Positions 1 to 11,368 of a DNA stretch of 30,142 bases are shown here, one piece after another. The DNA lies in contig CM044495.1 of NCBI GenBank assembly GCA_024364805.1, positions 96,697,644 through 96,727,785 on the forward strand, written 5' to 3'. The position numbers and the translations under genes are program-made. The stretch's first letter is position 1. Each line of letters begins with the position of its first letter. Below the pieces are notes generated by a model. The model saw only the letters and a list, made by a program, of their open reading frames with translations, had not been told where the DNA came from and searched no databases. The DNA is from Euprymna scolopes. Lineage: Eukaryota; Mollusca; Cephalopoda; Sepiida; Sepiolidae.

Positions 1-68
1 AGAAGAGAGAGAAAGATTCTGAGGAGAAGAGAGAGAAAGAATCTGAGGAGAAGAGAGAGACAATGAGG
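1..68. repeat. 24-bp purine-rich tandem repeat
   Basis: Two full copies (1-24 and 25-48) differ by one base and a shorter third copy follows (49-68). The unit is a GA-rich block ending in tctgagg. The array is cut by the left window edge, so its full length is unknown. Confidence 0.85.
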
Positions 69-254
69 AGAAGGGGGAAAGAAAGGGTAGAATGACAGTG
101 GAAAAAGAGAAGGGGAATGAAATCTCTGTCAAAAGGGCAAAAGTTAAAATCATGTTTCATAAAAGTATGTCTAATCAAAAGTTTTTAAATTTTAATATAT
201 AAAGTGACTTCAATAACAATACGCATCTTCTCTGCTTTGTTTAAAAGTCTATTA

Positions 255-543
255 TGACGTCATCACACAATGTCACAGTATTAATGAAAAAAAAGCAATC
301 TTTTAAATTTTCCATTGTAAAGATTGTTCAAAATATACTTTTATTTCTAATAAATGTTTAAACTATTTATGTTTATTTAGAATAAATTAAATTATATACA
401 AAAATAATCAACCTTAGTTTGGGTCCAGATTTGTGCTCAACTGTGGCTACCCAGAGTAAAGAAGGCCGGTGCACATGACAGTGTAACGTCACTTCCTGAT
501 TAAGTTGTAGGTATAGACAGCTTCCGGTATTCAACCACGTGGT
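255..543. promoter_or_regulatory. Possible regulatory cluster: CRE, ETS-like and E-box motifs
   Basis: A perfect CRE palindrome (tgacgtca) lies at 255-262. At 485-500 a half-CRE (aacgtcac) runs directly into an ETS-like cttcctg, another ETS-like cttccgg is near 521, and a ten-base palindrome around an E-box (accacgtggt) is at 534-543. The stretch from about 420 to 560 is less AT-rich than its surroundings. No TATA box, start site or downstream gene can be assigned, so this is motif clustering only. It could be chance or part of an unrecognised repeat. Confidence 0.2.
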
Positions 544-559
544 CACGCAAACAGGAAAA

Positions 560-614
560 AATATATGGCTACCGATTGTCCATGGCTACCAATATATGTT
601 ACCGATTGTCCATG
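560..614. repeat. 30-bp tandem duplication
   Basis: The segment with accgattgtccatg at 571-584 is repeated at 601-614, with similar atatatg sequence before both copies. Confidence 0.8.
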
Positions 615-1320
615 TATGTTCTAAAGAGAACGAACAATTCTCCATTTGTTTAATAATTATTATAATTGCACATTGAGAGAATTTTAATCTAACAAAATAT
701 AGTAAGTGAATTAGTTTTTGAACCTTTAATTTCCATCGGAGAAAGTCGAATATTTCATTTTATTTTTATTTTTTTTACTGCAAAACAAACAATTTTTATA
801 TATTTTTCAGTCCATTCTTTTAATAATAAATAAAACTTTTCACTGAGTATTTCCAAATATTTTAAAGTTAGCATTTTTCATGGCAGTTTTTTTTTTTTTT
901 TAACGATCGGTGAATTTTCAATATTTTAGCACCGAGCGTAAATTATTTCTTTTAAATATATTTAACACTTCAAGTTTTTGTTTTTTATAGCTGTGAATAA
1001 TTTACATGAAGGGTTTGTTTTACTATACACATAGATTCGAAAAAGTTGTCAAAAAACAAATATATAACAAATAAAATATATCTATAAAAACTGTATAATT
1101 TTCGAAGCGATTACATGTTTTAAAGTGAGTAAGAACCACAAAAATCCTTTCCAGATAGGTAGAAGAGTAACTTATCTTGCCTTTGATAACATTTATTTGG
1201 TATATATTTGATTTTTGATAACTTTTTAGAATCTATGTGTACAGTAATACAAGCCATAAATATAATTTAACTTGGAAATAATATTTAAAATACACATGCA
1301 TACACTGCACAAGCACCCTC
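615..1320. other. AT-rich stretch with no recognised feature
   Basis: Very AT-rich sequence with scattered homopolymer runs (T16 near 887-902). No coding frame, RNA gene or recognisable transposon was seen on either strand. Confidence 0.6.
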
Positions 1321-1355
1321 ATTATTATCATAATAATAATAGTAATAATAATAAA
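1321..1355. repeat. Imperfect (ATA)n microsatellite
   Basis: A run of ATA/AAT triplets with a few interruptions. It sits immediately before the dimeric repeat at 1368. A related LINE copy at 24.5 kb also carries an ATA-triplet tail, so this run may be the tail of a neighbouring retrotransposed copy. Confidence 0.75.
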
Positions 1356-1367
1356 AAACTGGTGTAG

Positions 1368-1700
1368 ATGACATCAACTGGCGCCACTCCAACTAGTTGT
1401 GAAAGATTAGGAAGGATGGAAAGACCGAGGTGGGAGAGTACTAACCAAATCTCCACTAGAAGTGTGCAGCTCAAATCTGGTACCTTGGAGAGACATTTTG
1501 TCACCCAAACCCCAGGAAACACCAATGGCCGATGCCAACGAGAAATCGGTGACAACGGTTGTTGCGATAACTGCAATCATCTGCACAAGTGGTCAAGAGG
1601 TGGAGAATACTGGAAATCTGGGGAGACTTGTTGTCACTTGGTCTCCGGGGAACACCACAGGTTACTGCCAGTGAGCGATCACTGATGATGGCCTGTGATA
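1368..1700 (+). repeat. Dimeric dispersed repeat, likely a LINE 3' UTR fragment
   Basis: The segment holds two related modules about 134 bp apart. One begins near 1487 (gagacattttgtcaccc) and the other near 1621 (gagacttgttgtcactt). Each runs through a caggaaacacca or ggggaacacca block. The whole segment is recognisably similar to 24300-24535, which lies directly downstream of LINE coding relics in the same orientation. The simplest reading is a severely 5'-truncated copy, or 3' end, of that LINE family. It contains an open frame of about 105 codons, but the protein has no recognised domain and the second copy does not keep the frame, so it is not called as a gene. Confidence 0.6.
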
Positions 1701-2141
1701 CAACTAATACGCTACACATTTTTATGAAAAACATGGGGGAAAAATGGACATAGAAGAACAGAAAACGAAAACTTTAAATATAATTTCTGTATTTAAAGTA
1801 ATAGTTATTTAAATATTTCAACATATAATTTTGTGGACAAAATCCAGCTTCCTGACAAGGGGCACTCTGGATAGGAACAAAAATAATCTCAGTCGAAAGA
1901 TTTCTCCTCCACCGACTAAGGAAAGAAAAGGTAAAGTGTAGCATCAAAACAGATACTACACTGTGATCTTGTTCCGAAGGACAAAAAATATTTGTGGTTA
2001 ATGTTTCTTTAATTGTTTGTTCCCTAAATTCATAATTCAGTTTTATCAGTATTAAATTTTATATTGCTTTAAAATTACTTAATATAATATTTATATTTTA
2101 TATTGAATAAAGTTCAGTTTCAGTATTAATCGAACTGTGTT

Positions 2142-2143
<2 letters not shown>
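1701..2143. other. Unassigned AT-rich stretch
   Basis: No gene or known repeat was recognised. A short perfect stem (gtgtag/ctacac) occurs around 1936-1961, too short to call an RNA gene. Confidence 0.5.

Positions 2144-2171
<28 letters not shown>
2144..2171. repeat. Poly(T) tract
   Basis: Twenty-eight consecutive T. It could be the A-tail of a minus-strand retroposed sequence, but the sequence to its right was not recognised. Confidence 0.9.
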
Positions 2172-2175
<4 letters not shown>

Positions 2176-2563
2176 GTTTCATTGCTCTTTTTCAAATGGA
2201 CCTCACATAGTACTGATAGTCTGACAAATCTTACCTACATTGCCTGCAGACATTTTTCAGTTAACAGGCCTTCTTACTCTCGGTGCCGTGGCAGAACACA
2301 GCAAAGACAACATTTAAAAACTATATATTTTCTTCATTCAAACAAAACAACTAGTGTCTGTTTATTATTTGTCCAATTCTTCTCTCTTAATAATCTCAAA
2401 ATCCAAGTTTTTAATGAAAGAATCATCTCTAGGGCAGTATTATTCAATTCTAATAAAAGAGACAAAGCAGACAAAATTCATAACCGCTCAAAAAAGCATG
2501 ATTCTAATAAAGATACAGAGATTTCCTATGATTCATGTTCTTTATGTTGCTGCTTCTTTATTA

Positions 2564-2833
2564 TTATTCTCCCACCACTTCTCGTCTCATTTGCATTTCC
2601 TCACACCAAGGTTTCATGTGAAAACAATCAAGCCAGATTATCATTGTAACTGTGGGTATTTTTATTTTTAACGAGGATAAACAAATCATCTTGGGTGTCA
2701 TATTCATGTTTCGGCCAATGTATCTTCGAATCTTGTTAAGCTCGGGAACTGATGAAATAAAAGTTTCAGTATGAAATTTCAATAGATTTCCAAGGTCAAC
2801 TATTGTTTCCATGTTCAAAAGGATGAACAGCAC
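2564..2833 (-). CDS. Candidate host coding exon (product unknown)
   Basis: On the minus strand a pyrimidine-rich tract ending ctttttcag gives a good splice acceptor just before 2833. The frame then stays open to a TAA at 2564-2566, about 89 codons. The predicted protein looks natural in composition, with no long single-residue runs. It begins VLFILLNMETIVDLGNLL and continues through KFHTETF, VPELNKIRRYIGRN and MNMTPKMICL. A polyadenylation-like aataaa follows the stop within a few bases on the minus strand, which would fit a terminal exon. The same frame also extends upstream to an ATG near 2863, so a start inside a larger exon is possible. I do not recognise the family and no partner exon was found in the window. 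Alternatives are a chance frame in AT-rich DNA or an old retrocopy. Confidence 0.35.
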   Translation of the reverse strand: MLFILLNMETIVDLGNLLKFHTETFISSVPELNKIRRYIGRNMNMTPKMICLSSLKIKIPTVTMIIWLDCFHMKPWCEEMQMRREVVGE

Positions 2834-2880
2834 CTGAAAAAGGTCAAAGGTTACATTCGCCAAACCGTGAACATAACTAA

Positions 2881-3388
2881 GATGCGGAGTGGGGTTGGAT
2901 AACGATTATATAATCGAAGTAATAAAGATAACATGTTCAAATGTTACAAAAAACTTTTCTTTTTTTAAAACAGACACAATCAGTATTGTTATATTAGTAT
3001 GTGATTACAAAAGAGTGAAACATGGCCACGGTTTTCCTTTCTATTCAAGAATAATGTGACATACAAAGTACAAAAAGATATGCTAATATGTACAATGAAT
3101 AATAGTATTTGAATTAAGAAACTAGGAGGTGGTTCATTTATTAAATCTGATCTATTATACAATCACACATTCAAATCTAGTGGGCCAGAGTTTGGATTCA
3201 TCCATTTTGTGAAAGTCAGATGTCTAAATGTTTTTAAAGCTAAATCCATAATGGGTAGTCAGATTTTCCCCCCTTTGGGTGATTTCTCAATTCAGAAATG
3301 GGGAACCAGTAATTTTTGTAGGGGTAGGATTATCAGCCTATGTCCTTCATTTCCACATCCTTTTATTTCAATGGAAAGGCTCAGTCAT

Positions 3389-3390
<2 letters not shown>
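2881..3390. other. Unassigned intergenic or intronic stretch
   Basis: No gene or repeat recognised. Frames that cross the GA tract to the right are low-complexity artefacts. Confidence 0.5.

Positions 3391-3391
<1 letters not shown>

Positions 3392-3464
<73 letters not shown>
3392..3464. repeat. (GA)n microsatellite
   Basis: An uninterrupted GA dinucleotide run of about 73 bases, followed by degenerate GA-rich sequence to about 3500. Confidence 0.97.
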
Positions 3465-3465
<1 letters not shown>

Positions 3466-3887
3466 ACGTGTGCAAGTAAGAGAGAAAGAAAGAGAGAGGG
3501 TAGTTCTACTTTTTAATTGCACATGTCACAGCCGCCTTAGTTTGATTGACTGTGCAAATGCACACCTTGGGCATCAAAACCCAAAGAAGATGTGGCAGCT
3601 GCTGTAGAATATATGTATTTGATGATAAAAAAAAAAATCTGCAAACAAAAATTTTTAAGGTAAACCATTTCATATTATACAAACAGATGCATTTTGCTGC
3701 ATAATTGTCAAGTAAAAAAAAAGAACACAGACACACACACACGAAAACATTATTATTATTATTATTAAATAATATATTTTTATGTTTGCTGGACCAACAA
3801 ATATTTATTTAGACAAATGATACTGAAAGAAATAATATAATTTAATCATTCACGGACATGCATTTTGTCATTTACAATTCATCAGTA

Positions 3888-3962
3888 TGATTGATCCTAG
3901 TGAGAGTTGAAACCAAGACCCCAGAGTCTGATGCTTAAAAGTCTACCGTTTTCATGGCGTAA
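3888..3962 (-). repeat. tRNA-like SINE relic
   Basis: Read on the minus strand, a B-box-like ggtttcaactc (complement of 3904-3914) lies about 40 bases after a weak A-box-like segment (3943-3957). Between them is an anticodon-arm-like stretch ending in tctggggtcttg. The spacing suits a tRNA-derived promoter, but the A box is poor and no tRNA cloverleaf can be closed with confidence. It is most likely the head of a degraded SINE. Confidence 0.4.
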
Positions 3963-3984
3963 TGAATAAACATGGATCAACTAC

Positions 3985-4530
3985 TTTAGAGTCAGCTGAG
4001 TAGACACCAACAAGTGAAAGCCATCCAAAGTGACCAAATACACAAAAACTAAGTTTTGGGCCTCTATTTTAGAATGAGCAAAGTTCATAGATTACATTGA
4101 GAAAAAAATAAATATTAAATAGCATTTTTGATGAATTTGAAGGAAGAAATCACTAAAAAACGGATACAGACGAAGAAGTGTTCTTTCACCAAGACAATGT
4201 ACCATATCACAATTTGATCACAACAATGGAAAAACTACATGAATTGCACTTTGAAGTGTTTCCAAGCCCACCCTATATTCAAGATCTGTCCCATCCCCAG
4301 TGACTTCTGTCTGTTTAAAAAGAATGCTCCAGGGAAAGATATTTAGCTACAATGAAGAAGTGATATTGGAAACGGAGACATATTTTGAAGGTAAATGTAA
4401 ATTGTTATTAAAAAAAGCGGGGAGAATTATTATAGACGTGTTGGAATCAATGTAATCATCCGAACAATAGATTATGTTGATGAACAAAATCGAATTTTAT
4501 CTAAAAGTTGCTTTATGAATTAGACTCAGC
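3985..4530 (+). pseudogene. Decayed mariner (Tc1/mariner) transposase relic
   Basis: Several mariner transposase blocks appear in order on the plus strand, spread over different frames. A KVFW-like block lies near 4050. A LKEEITKKR-like block is near 4137-4165. HQDN follows, with the second catalytic Asp at 4193-4195, then SPPYIQDLS and PSDFCLF, with the third Asp at 4302-4304, about 35 residues later as in D,D34D mariners. Next come KRMLQGKIFSYNEEVI (4321-4370) and, near the C terminus, YVDEQNRILSKS (about 4471-4507). The family enzyme cuts and pastes its own element at TA sites. This copy is dead, with multiple frameshifts and stops. The N-terminal DNA-binding part was not recognised and no terminal inverted repeats were located. 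Confidence 0.85.
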
Positions 4531-5444
4531 ACTTATTGAATGATGTGTTATATCCAACCTTCCAACTTAATATCAGTCGTCATCAATTGGAGGCCTTATA
4601 CAATTTGAAGACATATTTTTGTTTCTATTTCAGATTTACATGTCAATTAACACAAAAGTAGAGAATGAGGGAGGAAGAGGGTTAGTTTTTTGGAAGAACA
4701 CCATACATGAACATGTTAAGCTGAAATACACTAAGAAGATGTGATTATTGATCTCTGGTTATTCCCATCCTACTGGTTAATTATTTGGAATGAAGAGAAA
4801 GTCGAATACATCTCTTCTATCTTTCAATAGTTTTGTCTTAAATAGTTGGTTCTTTCCGAAGTATTAAAGAACTTATTCACTAGTTGTGCTCTCTCAGCCA
4901 GAAAGGATCATACAGAAGTGCATACAAGGAAAACCTGCAGTGACAATGGGAGAGGTGTTATAAGTGTAGAATATCAAAAAGTGAGTTTAATAAATGCCAA
5001 GATAAGCGTCTGTAAATGTTATCAATATGAAAGAAGATAACCTAGGAAAAAAGGAAGATAAAAATCAACGTAAAAAAGAATGCAGGAAAAAAAAATACCT
5101 ATTAAGATACAAGATATTCCATTGTCATTGTTTGTTTATTATTAAACTGGGCAAGTGTTCTGGAGAGCTTGAGATACAAGATTATTGATTTTCGAGGTCT
5201 AAAATGTTTACAGGCAGGTTAAGCACTCTTTAGCCTTAATGGACAATCACCTAGAAATTTTGCCTCGATAAAAACACTGGTCCTTATCACCTCACTGAGT
5301 TTGCATCAGGAAAAACATCAAGGCTTATAAAACTTTTGCCCCAAAGAAATGAATTCCAAAGAAACCTGATCAGAAATAAGGTTGGAAGCCAATTTTCTAA
5401 AAGAACACATACCAGCATGTAAAATTGAATGATGAGCAATGATG
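4531..5444. other. No recognised feature
   Basis: A 64-codon open frame at 4846-5040 has no recognisable domain and no convincing splice sites. The block at 5150-5400 is slightly less AT-rich but matches nothing I know. Confidence 0.5.
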
Positions 5445-5445
5445 A

Positions 5446-5472
5446 TGTAGTAGTATTAGTAGTATTAGTAGT
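5446..5472. repeat. Imperfect (TAG/TTAGTAG) microsatellite
   Basis: Short run of TAG triplets with TATTAG interruptions. Confidence 0.8.
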
Positions 5473-5762
5473 GATCGTTTTTGGTTAAATGATATAGTTA
5501 GGAATATTATATATGATACAGTAAAAATAAAATAAGTAACACTATGACAGTAAAGACCGTAATAAGGTGAATCAATGAGTATATATGTCTGCTGTTTATT
5601 TTATTTTTTCTTAAAGACCATTTAGAAGAGTTGTCAAATCAAAATGTTGATCAGAAAGATAGACAAAACTCATCTGAGAACTGGACTCAACTTAAGTGAA
5701 AGGTTCCATTAGAAGTGGATTACGCGAGACAAGTGATTTTTACCCATCATTTCAATGGAGAT

Positions 5763-5785
5763 GGAGGAGGAGGAGGAGGAGGAGG
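5763..5785. repeat. (GGA)n microsatellite
   Basis: About seven consecutive GGA triplets. Confidence 0.9.
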
Positions 5786-6777
5786 TAATATATAAGAGAA
5801 CATCGCCTCAGCAATATAAAGAGAGAAAAAAAACCAAAACAAATAAAATACAAGTTTCAAAAAAGTATGTAGTATATTATAAACTGTCCCCCCACCAAAG
5901 ATAGAACTTGTAAGATACGTTTAAGATACATTTCATTTTTATTTATTGTTTTGAAAGCTTTTCATTAGCTTTTTTTTTTTAATCCTTTTTTCAACATCTC
6001 TGATAGCAGCATTCAAGATGGGGAAAAAAATATCAGGAAATGATTGGAAAGAAAGATGTATCTGGGTTGGGGGAAGAAGAAGAAGAAAGTATGAGGGCTT
6101 GTTGTTGTTATGGTCAGATAGACAACGTCTAATGCCATGTAATTAAAATAGATATATTCAACTTCTGAGTCTTGGAGAGTTTCATTCAATGTGTCTCAAA
6201 TTCTTTGATAAACATCTTTTGATTTATGCTTGCCGCATGTCAAGAGCAGCATTTCAATGTAAGAATCACCGAAAGTTAAGTTGCAATATAAGGACTGCTT
6301 CGATGGGTGATCGTCTGGAAATAATAGGTGTCATAAATGGGAAAATGGAGATTTTTATATCTACATATATTAAACTATCTGATTTTAACAGAAGAAAAAA
6401 AAAATCCCTTGGTTTGTCTTTGTAACGCTACATCAACCCGTTTCAGCTTATTTAGTCTCAAAACAAATAAAGTTGATAGAGTCGCACAGAAAGCAGAAAG
6501 ACGAGGTAGGGAGAAGAAGAATAATTAATAAAAGAGCGCGAGAGACAAGTAAGAATATATACATATATAATTAAGATGATGGAATACTAAAGTTGAACTC
6601 ATATACCAATGCACATTTGACAAATTATTCTTTGATTCCAACTAACCATTTTGGATTCTTCCTACTATATATTCATTGCAATAAAATATTGCATTTCGCT
6701 CCGGTTTTATTACTGATTTTATCGTGTGAAATATTAAAAAAAAATTTAAAAAAAAAAAAAACATTTTAAAAAGTTCA
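5786..6777. other. No recognised feature
   Basis: AT-rich sequence with short A runs and a GAA triplet run near 6075. The 78- and 63-codon frames at 6189-6528 carry no recognised motif and no supporting splice sites. Confidence 0.5.
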
Positions 6778-7260
6778 TCTATAAATATAAAAGTGAAAAT
6801 GTATGTATGTATGTATGTTTTCCTCGATGTCCACGAAAGGCTTCTTTCAAAGAAGCGCTTGCTCGCTTCACAACTTTTTAAAACTTTTTATATCATCTAT
6901 AAATTGTAATATCTATGAATTATCCACAGAGCTCGCCTCTCTATTTAATTTTATTGACTTTCAAACGTTAATTATTCCACATTTCCCGCATCGGTACGCG
7001 TTACATTCGCTTTTCGGTATAAAAAAAAGCGAACCTCGACTCTAATCACAGGCCCAGAGCCAGTTTGGTCAATGTCGACTTCGTCATATCAGACTGTAGC
7101 TTTCATTTCGAGACAAGGGAGCGGGTTTTTAAAAACAAACAAACCCATTTATTCAAAACTGTCCCGCACAAAATAACTGCTGAATACCTATCGCCGTCAC
7201 GTCAATCAAAAACGCCATACCCCGAAAAACATCCGGGCAATGCCGGGTACCCCTCGCTAG
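6778..7260 (+). mobile_element. Non-autonomous Helitron (483 bp), both ends visible
   Basis: The left end begins TCTATAAATATAAAAG directly after an A (6777). The right end is CTAG (7257-7260) directly before a T (7261). This is the TC...CTRR structure with A|T insertion known for Helitrons. Just inside the 3' end lies a hairpin-capable segment (ccgggcaatgccggg, about 7233-7247), followed by tacccctcg. Helitrons are rolling-circle transposons whose 3' hairpin acts as a terminator. This copy codes for no Rep/helicase and would depend on an autonomous partner. A short TATG tetranucleotide run follows the left end. The 3' end is closely matched at 15402-15438 and, more loosely, on the opposite strand at 29603-29640. 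Confidence 0.82.
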
Positions 7261-7261
7261 T

Positions 7262-7425
7262 TTGATATAAAAGAGTGTTTTCTAACAGGCCAGAAGACTG
7301 GGGTTCAATCCTTGCTCGAGTCATATCAAAGACTAAGAAAATGTTACTGATGCTGCCTTGCTAAATCTGCTAAATCTAGAAAAGCTAAGTTGTTGGTTTT
7401 GAATTTGGCAACATTATTTTATCTT
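7262..7425 (+). repeat. 3' half of a tRNA-derived SINE
   Basis: A perfect B box (ggttcaatcc, 7302-7311) follows an anticodon-arm-like stretch. An unrecognised tail then runs to about 7425. No A box is present: the expected 5' half would lie where the Helitron ends, and the sequence left of the Helitron (before 6778) does not supply it. The SINE was therefore truncated before or during the Helitron event, or was only partly retained. Confidence 0.5.
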
Positions 7426-7429
7426 ATAC

Positions 7430-10400
7430 TACCTATACCTACCCGATATTAGTAGGGATGTAGAAAGGTCATTTTAGTTTTTAATTTTTATTTATTTTCA
7501 CATTTTTAAAACTTATAGAAGAAAGAAGAGAAACTTGAATGCCTACCAGACACTATCCTTGAATGTCTAAGGTTTCAGTTCAGAGGTTTATCAGAACATC
7601 TGGCAAGAGGATACTTTCCCCTACAAGTAAACCAATATGAATAAAAATGGGATTTTTTTTAAACAATTAGTATTACTGAATAAAAAATTACATCAGTATT
7701 AATTATTATGCTATAATAGCAAAATTTGCTACTGATAGAAAAAATGACTTCCATCTGTAAATTCATGCAGAAAAGAGCAAAAAATATCCTATACAAAAGC
7801 AATTGTATTTGCAAAGAAATTAAAACAAATTACAGTGCTTGCTTTTGATCAATGCTAAATAGATTATGAACATAGGCTTGCTTCAAAATGTTTGGTAGAA
7901 ACTGCAGGAAATAGTATGTATCACTTAATGGGGATTGTGAATGCTTCACCCTTGATCTCCAGCTATCAATGATGAATGCCATGTCTTTCATGAACATGAA
8001 TTAGCAGTCTAATGAATGAAGTAAAGGAGAAGCTTCTTTAGCCATGTCAAACTACTAACAATATCTCAGGAAGAAATAAAAACTACAGCTGTAGATTAGA
8101 TGGCTAGAGAATGTACCCCCTCCCCTCCTACGGATATGGGGAATTTCCCCTTTTGAGGCCCTCCCTCACAGTTCAGCAGCTTCCTGGCTCCAGTAGAAAA
8201 CATTCAACCACCTAAGAACAGGAATGGAATAATCAAAGTTGCTATGACCAGATGGAAGTACAACACTGACCCAACCATCTGAATGTGGAGAGGAAGATTA
8301 TATGATGCAACACTGCCAAAGCGGAGTACATAGAAAGATTTTGCAGAATACAATACTAATGCAAAGAACTGCGTAAAAAGGTGAGAAACTGTTGCACTAT
8401 CACATGCTTTAAAGACATGCTAAGAAGAAGAATGCTAAAGAAATGTCTCTTCAGAATAGAATGGAGGTGCGACAGGAAAAATACAATAGACTTTTTTTAT
8501 AAGATTTTTTTTTCAAACACAAAAACATTTTTCCAAAGTTATTACTATTGTTAAGGTGCATGGACAACTAAAAAATATTGAAATAGATTGTGAATTATCG
8601 GGATCCGAGTGACTATTATATGGATGTAGCTAAAAAAGACTGGGGGGGGGGACTTACATAGCAAAAATTTTACAAAATGTTTAATTTCGTTTGCTATAAT
8701 TAGGACAATCTAAAACTTGCAATTGATACTCATTGAATGCTCTTATAACGTGAAATTTAAATATTTTGATTGATTTATGAAATTTTTTATACGATTACTT
8801 TGTCAAATTACTAAACCAGATTAATAAATGAAATTTTTGGGTTGTTCTAATTATAACTTTTCATGTTTCATAGTTTTTTGGCCTTGGTACCTTTTGCTAC
8901 ACTTTTGGTCGTAATTAAATACTTACAGATGTATGAAGCAAAACAAAAAATGAACAAAACAAAACGAGACAAAAAGTTTTTTCATTTTCGTACGAAGGAA
9001 CAACGAAATGAATCTAATTCAATCCTGCAAAATTCTTCTATAGGTAGATAAACTTTGAGGCATTATTGTGAAATGGCATACAAACATCGATTTGCATGCA
9101 GTAAATAATTCCCCCATGAGCAGTATGACAAAGCAAATGTTTGCCTGCCTATCACTGGCTATCCTACTAGCGCTTTAAATAAGGGAAAAAAAATTTTGGT
9201 CGACTTCTCTGAAAGGGGTCTAAAAAGAACAGAAGCATCGCTGGCTACACCCTTCATTACAAGTCTATTATAAGATAATGCCACCTAAAAAGATGTTTGC
9301 CAATAAATTTATAGGAACACAAGCACGGATGTAATCAGTGGAGATAGAATAATGTTATTTTGGAGTTCCTTTACTTAGATTAGGTGCTCTACAAAGGTTT
9401 GAGAATGTGTTTTACACTACTACTTAATCTGTAGATGGGAGAGATCAGATTCATACATTTCTCAAGTGTATAACTTTACAGCAACTTCAAAACTTGGATA
9501 CCTGCAATTTCCAGTCATTTTATCTAACCTTTTTGAAACCAAATAAATTAATTATAAAAAAGAAAAAAAAAAACATAAATAACAGATGAAGTAAATGAAT
9601 GTGAAACAGTGAAGGACTCAAAAACTATTTGTTCCTCTGTCACATATCCAAGTGCTGGTTCTGAATGAATGTTCTTCCAAAAACAAGTAGGTAAAAACAT
9701 AAAAGCAAAATAAAAAAAAAAGGATGAAATTGAACTGCATATCAGTAACCCGCTACCCTCCACACAGGACAAACCAGTTGAAGCGCAAAATTAAAAATAA
9801 AAACATTAGCTTTGCAGAATGATTTAGTTGAATATTTTTTCACAGATCTGAAGAACAATAAATCAAAGGAAATAGATTTTAAATAATGAAATAAAAAAAA
9901 ATTCTAATGGGGGAAGAAAAGGTAACTGAAATTCAGAAAACAAAAATGAATGATTGAGATACATACATACATTATATATGTATATATATCTCTTAAGAAA
10001 TATTTGAGTATTTGGATGAAAAAGAGTCAAGTGATTTGGAGAAAAAAAAGTATGATTTATATTTAACTGAAACCCAAGATTCATTAGATATTAATTCAAA
10101 GAATATTCATTCATCTCTATAACAAAGTCAATCGGATTCTCAACTATTTTTTTATATGTTACATTTGACAAAATAGATATTTTATTGATTAATTATTTTA
10201 TTTTATTGAACGTTGATTTGTGTTGTTAAGAACAATAAAATATAATTAGTTAATTAACTTAAGAAAATCCAGTCCAATTTATTATCTGCTTTTTTAAGGG
10301 AGGTAACTCTGTATTAGATTAGTTACTTTTTTGGGGGAGAAAGCAATAAAAGAAAAAAAAAAGGGATGTAACTATTTCTCCATCATAGAATTATTTCCTT

Positions 10401-11070
10401 TTCTTTGAAAAGATAGAATAAGAAAAATGAAACCGCATCGGTTGGAAAAAAAAAATTTTTTTGAAAAAGTTAAACAAATGCCAGCAACATCGAGTAGGTA
10501 CAGTTATACAAGTTGTAGATTTTATTTTGTTCACAGACTTAACCATATTCTGAAACTCCATTAACTAGAATACTTGAATAACTATATTTCATTTTGATTA
10601 AAGGTAGTACAACTTTATCATCGATTAGCATCACTACTTCACATCCATAAAAAACAAATAGGTTTTACCTAATTTTATTCACTTGAAAATTATAGAAGTA
10701 AAAAAAGAAATACATAAATAAAAGAATAGAAATGTTAATTAGAGGTTCATTGATTAAAGCAGAAGTATACATGGATCCTCAGTGCTCCTAGGAAAATGTT
10801 GCGTTTGTCTCTAGAATATTAATAACTTACTAAAATCAATTTCAATTTAACTTTACCTCCAATATCTCCCAGCCAATCAATGTTCAGTACAACTCAGATT
10901 TACCCTTAAAAAAATGATGAATAGAATTAAAGTTATTCCGAAAAGATTTACTTATCTTTGACATAGATATACAAAAATAAAGTTCTGAGTTAGACTATAT
11001 TTTGACCAAGTTTGGTGACAACTGGTCTAGTGTTGTGGACAAACAAAGTTACAAATTCTGTGGTGGAGGT
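7430..11070. other. Long AT-rich stretch without recognised genes
   Basis: No host exon, RNA gene or clear transposon could be supported. The 8100-8480 segment is less AT-rich and may be an old, unclassified repeat. Frames of 60-75 codons at 8863-9051, 9548-9772 and 9863-10084 have simple, hydrophobic or lysine-rich composition and no motif. Sequence at about 11005-11065 (ccaagtttggtgacaac) resembles a short dispersed repeat motif I associate with molluscan DNA, held weakly. Confidence 0.5.
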
Positions 11071-11074
11071 AATA

Positions 11075-11075
11075 A

Positions 11076-11109
<34 letters not shown>
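11075..11109. repeat. (GT)n(AT)n microsatellite
   Basis: A GT run passes directly into an AT run. Confidence 0.95.
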
Positions 11110-11368
11110 AAAATGAGAGAAAGAGGGTAACGTCACACTACAGTTGTGGAGGAAAAAAGAAAAAGAATGCTGAATTTTTGTTTAAACTGGTAATTTATTA
11201 CTTATTCATGGCAGAGAAAGATCAATAGTGCCTGTTCTAATCCTCTTAAATAGAACAACTGCCTAAAGGGAGTCAAAAAGACATTCAGGGTATACATCAA
11301 GACCATTCTTTCTTCTGTTATTATCTTCATGCACACATTTTCTACTTCCAACATAGAAAGTTACATGG

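Noticed and set aside
1071-1100. Another Helitron-like start (tctataaaaactgtat)
   Set aside because: No hairpin plus CTAG|T partner was found to the right.
1368-1685. A 105-codon plus-strand open frame
   Set aside because: It lies inside a dispersed dimeric repeat whose second copy does not preserve the frame, and the protein has no known domain.
2137-2649. A 170-codon frame starting in poly(T)
   Set aside because: It starts with a poly-Phe artefact and overlaps, on the opposite strand, the more convincing candidate exon.
3209-3607. A 132-codon frame with a long Arg-Glu run
   Set aside because: The repeat part is the GA microsatellite translated, and the flanks show no coding signal.
5440-5475. 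A CRISPR-like or short-spacer array
   Set aside because: It is a plain TAG-triplet microsatellite, and no repeat-spacer structure exists anywhere in the window.
11085-11120. A Helitron-like left end (tatatataaaaatgagag)
   Set aside because: It arises from a GT/AT microsatellite, lacks the TC start after A, and no matching CTAG end was found nearby.
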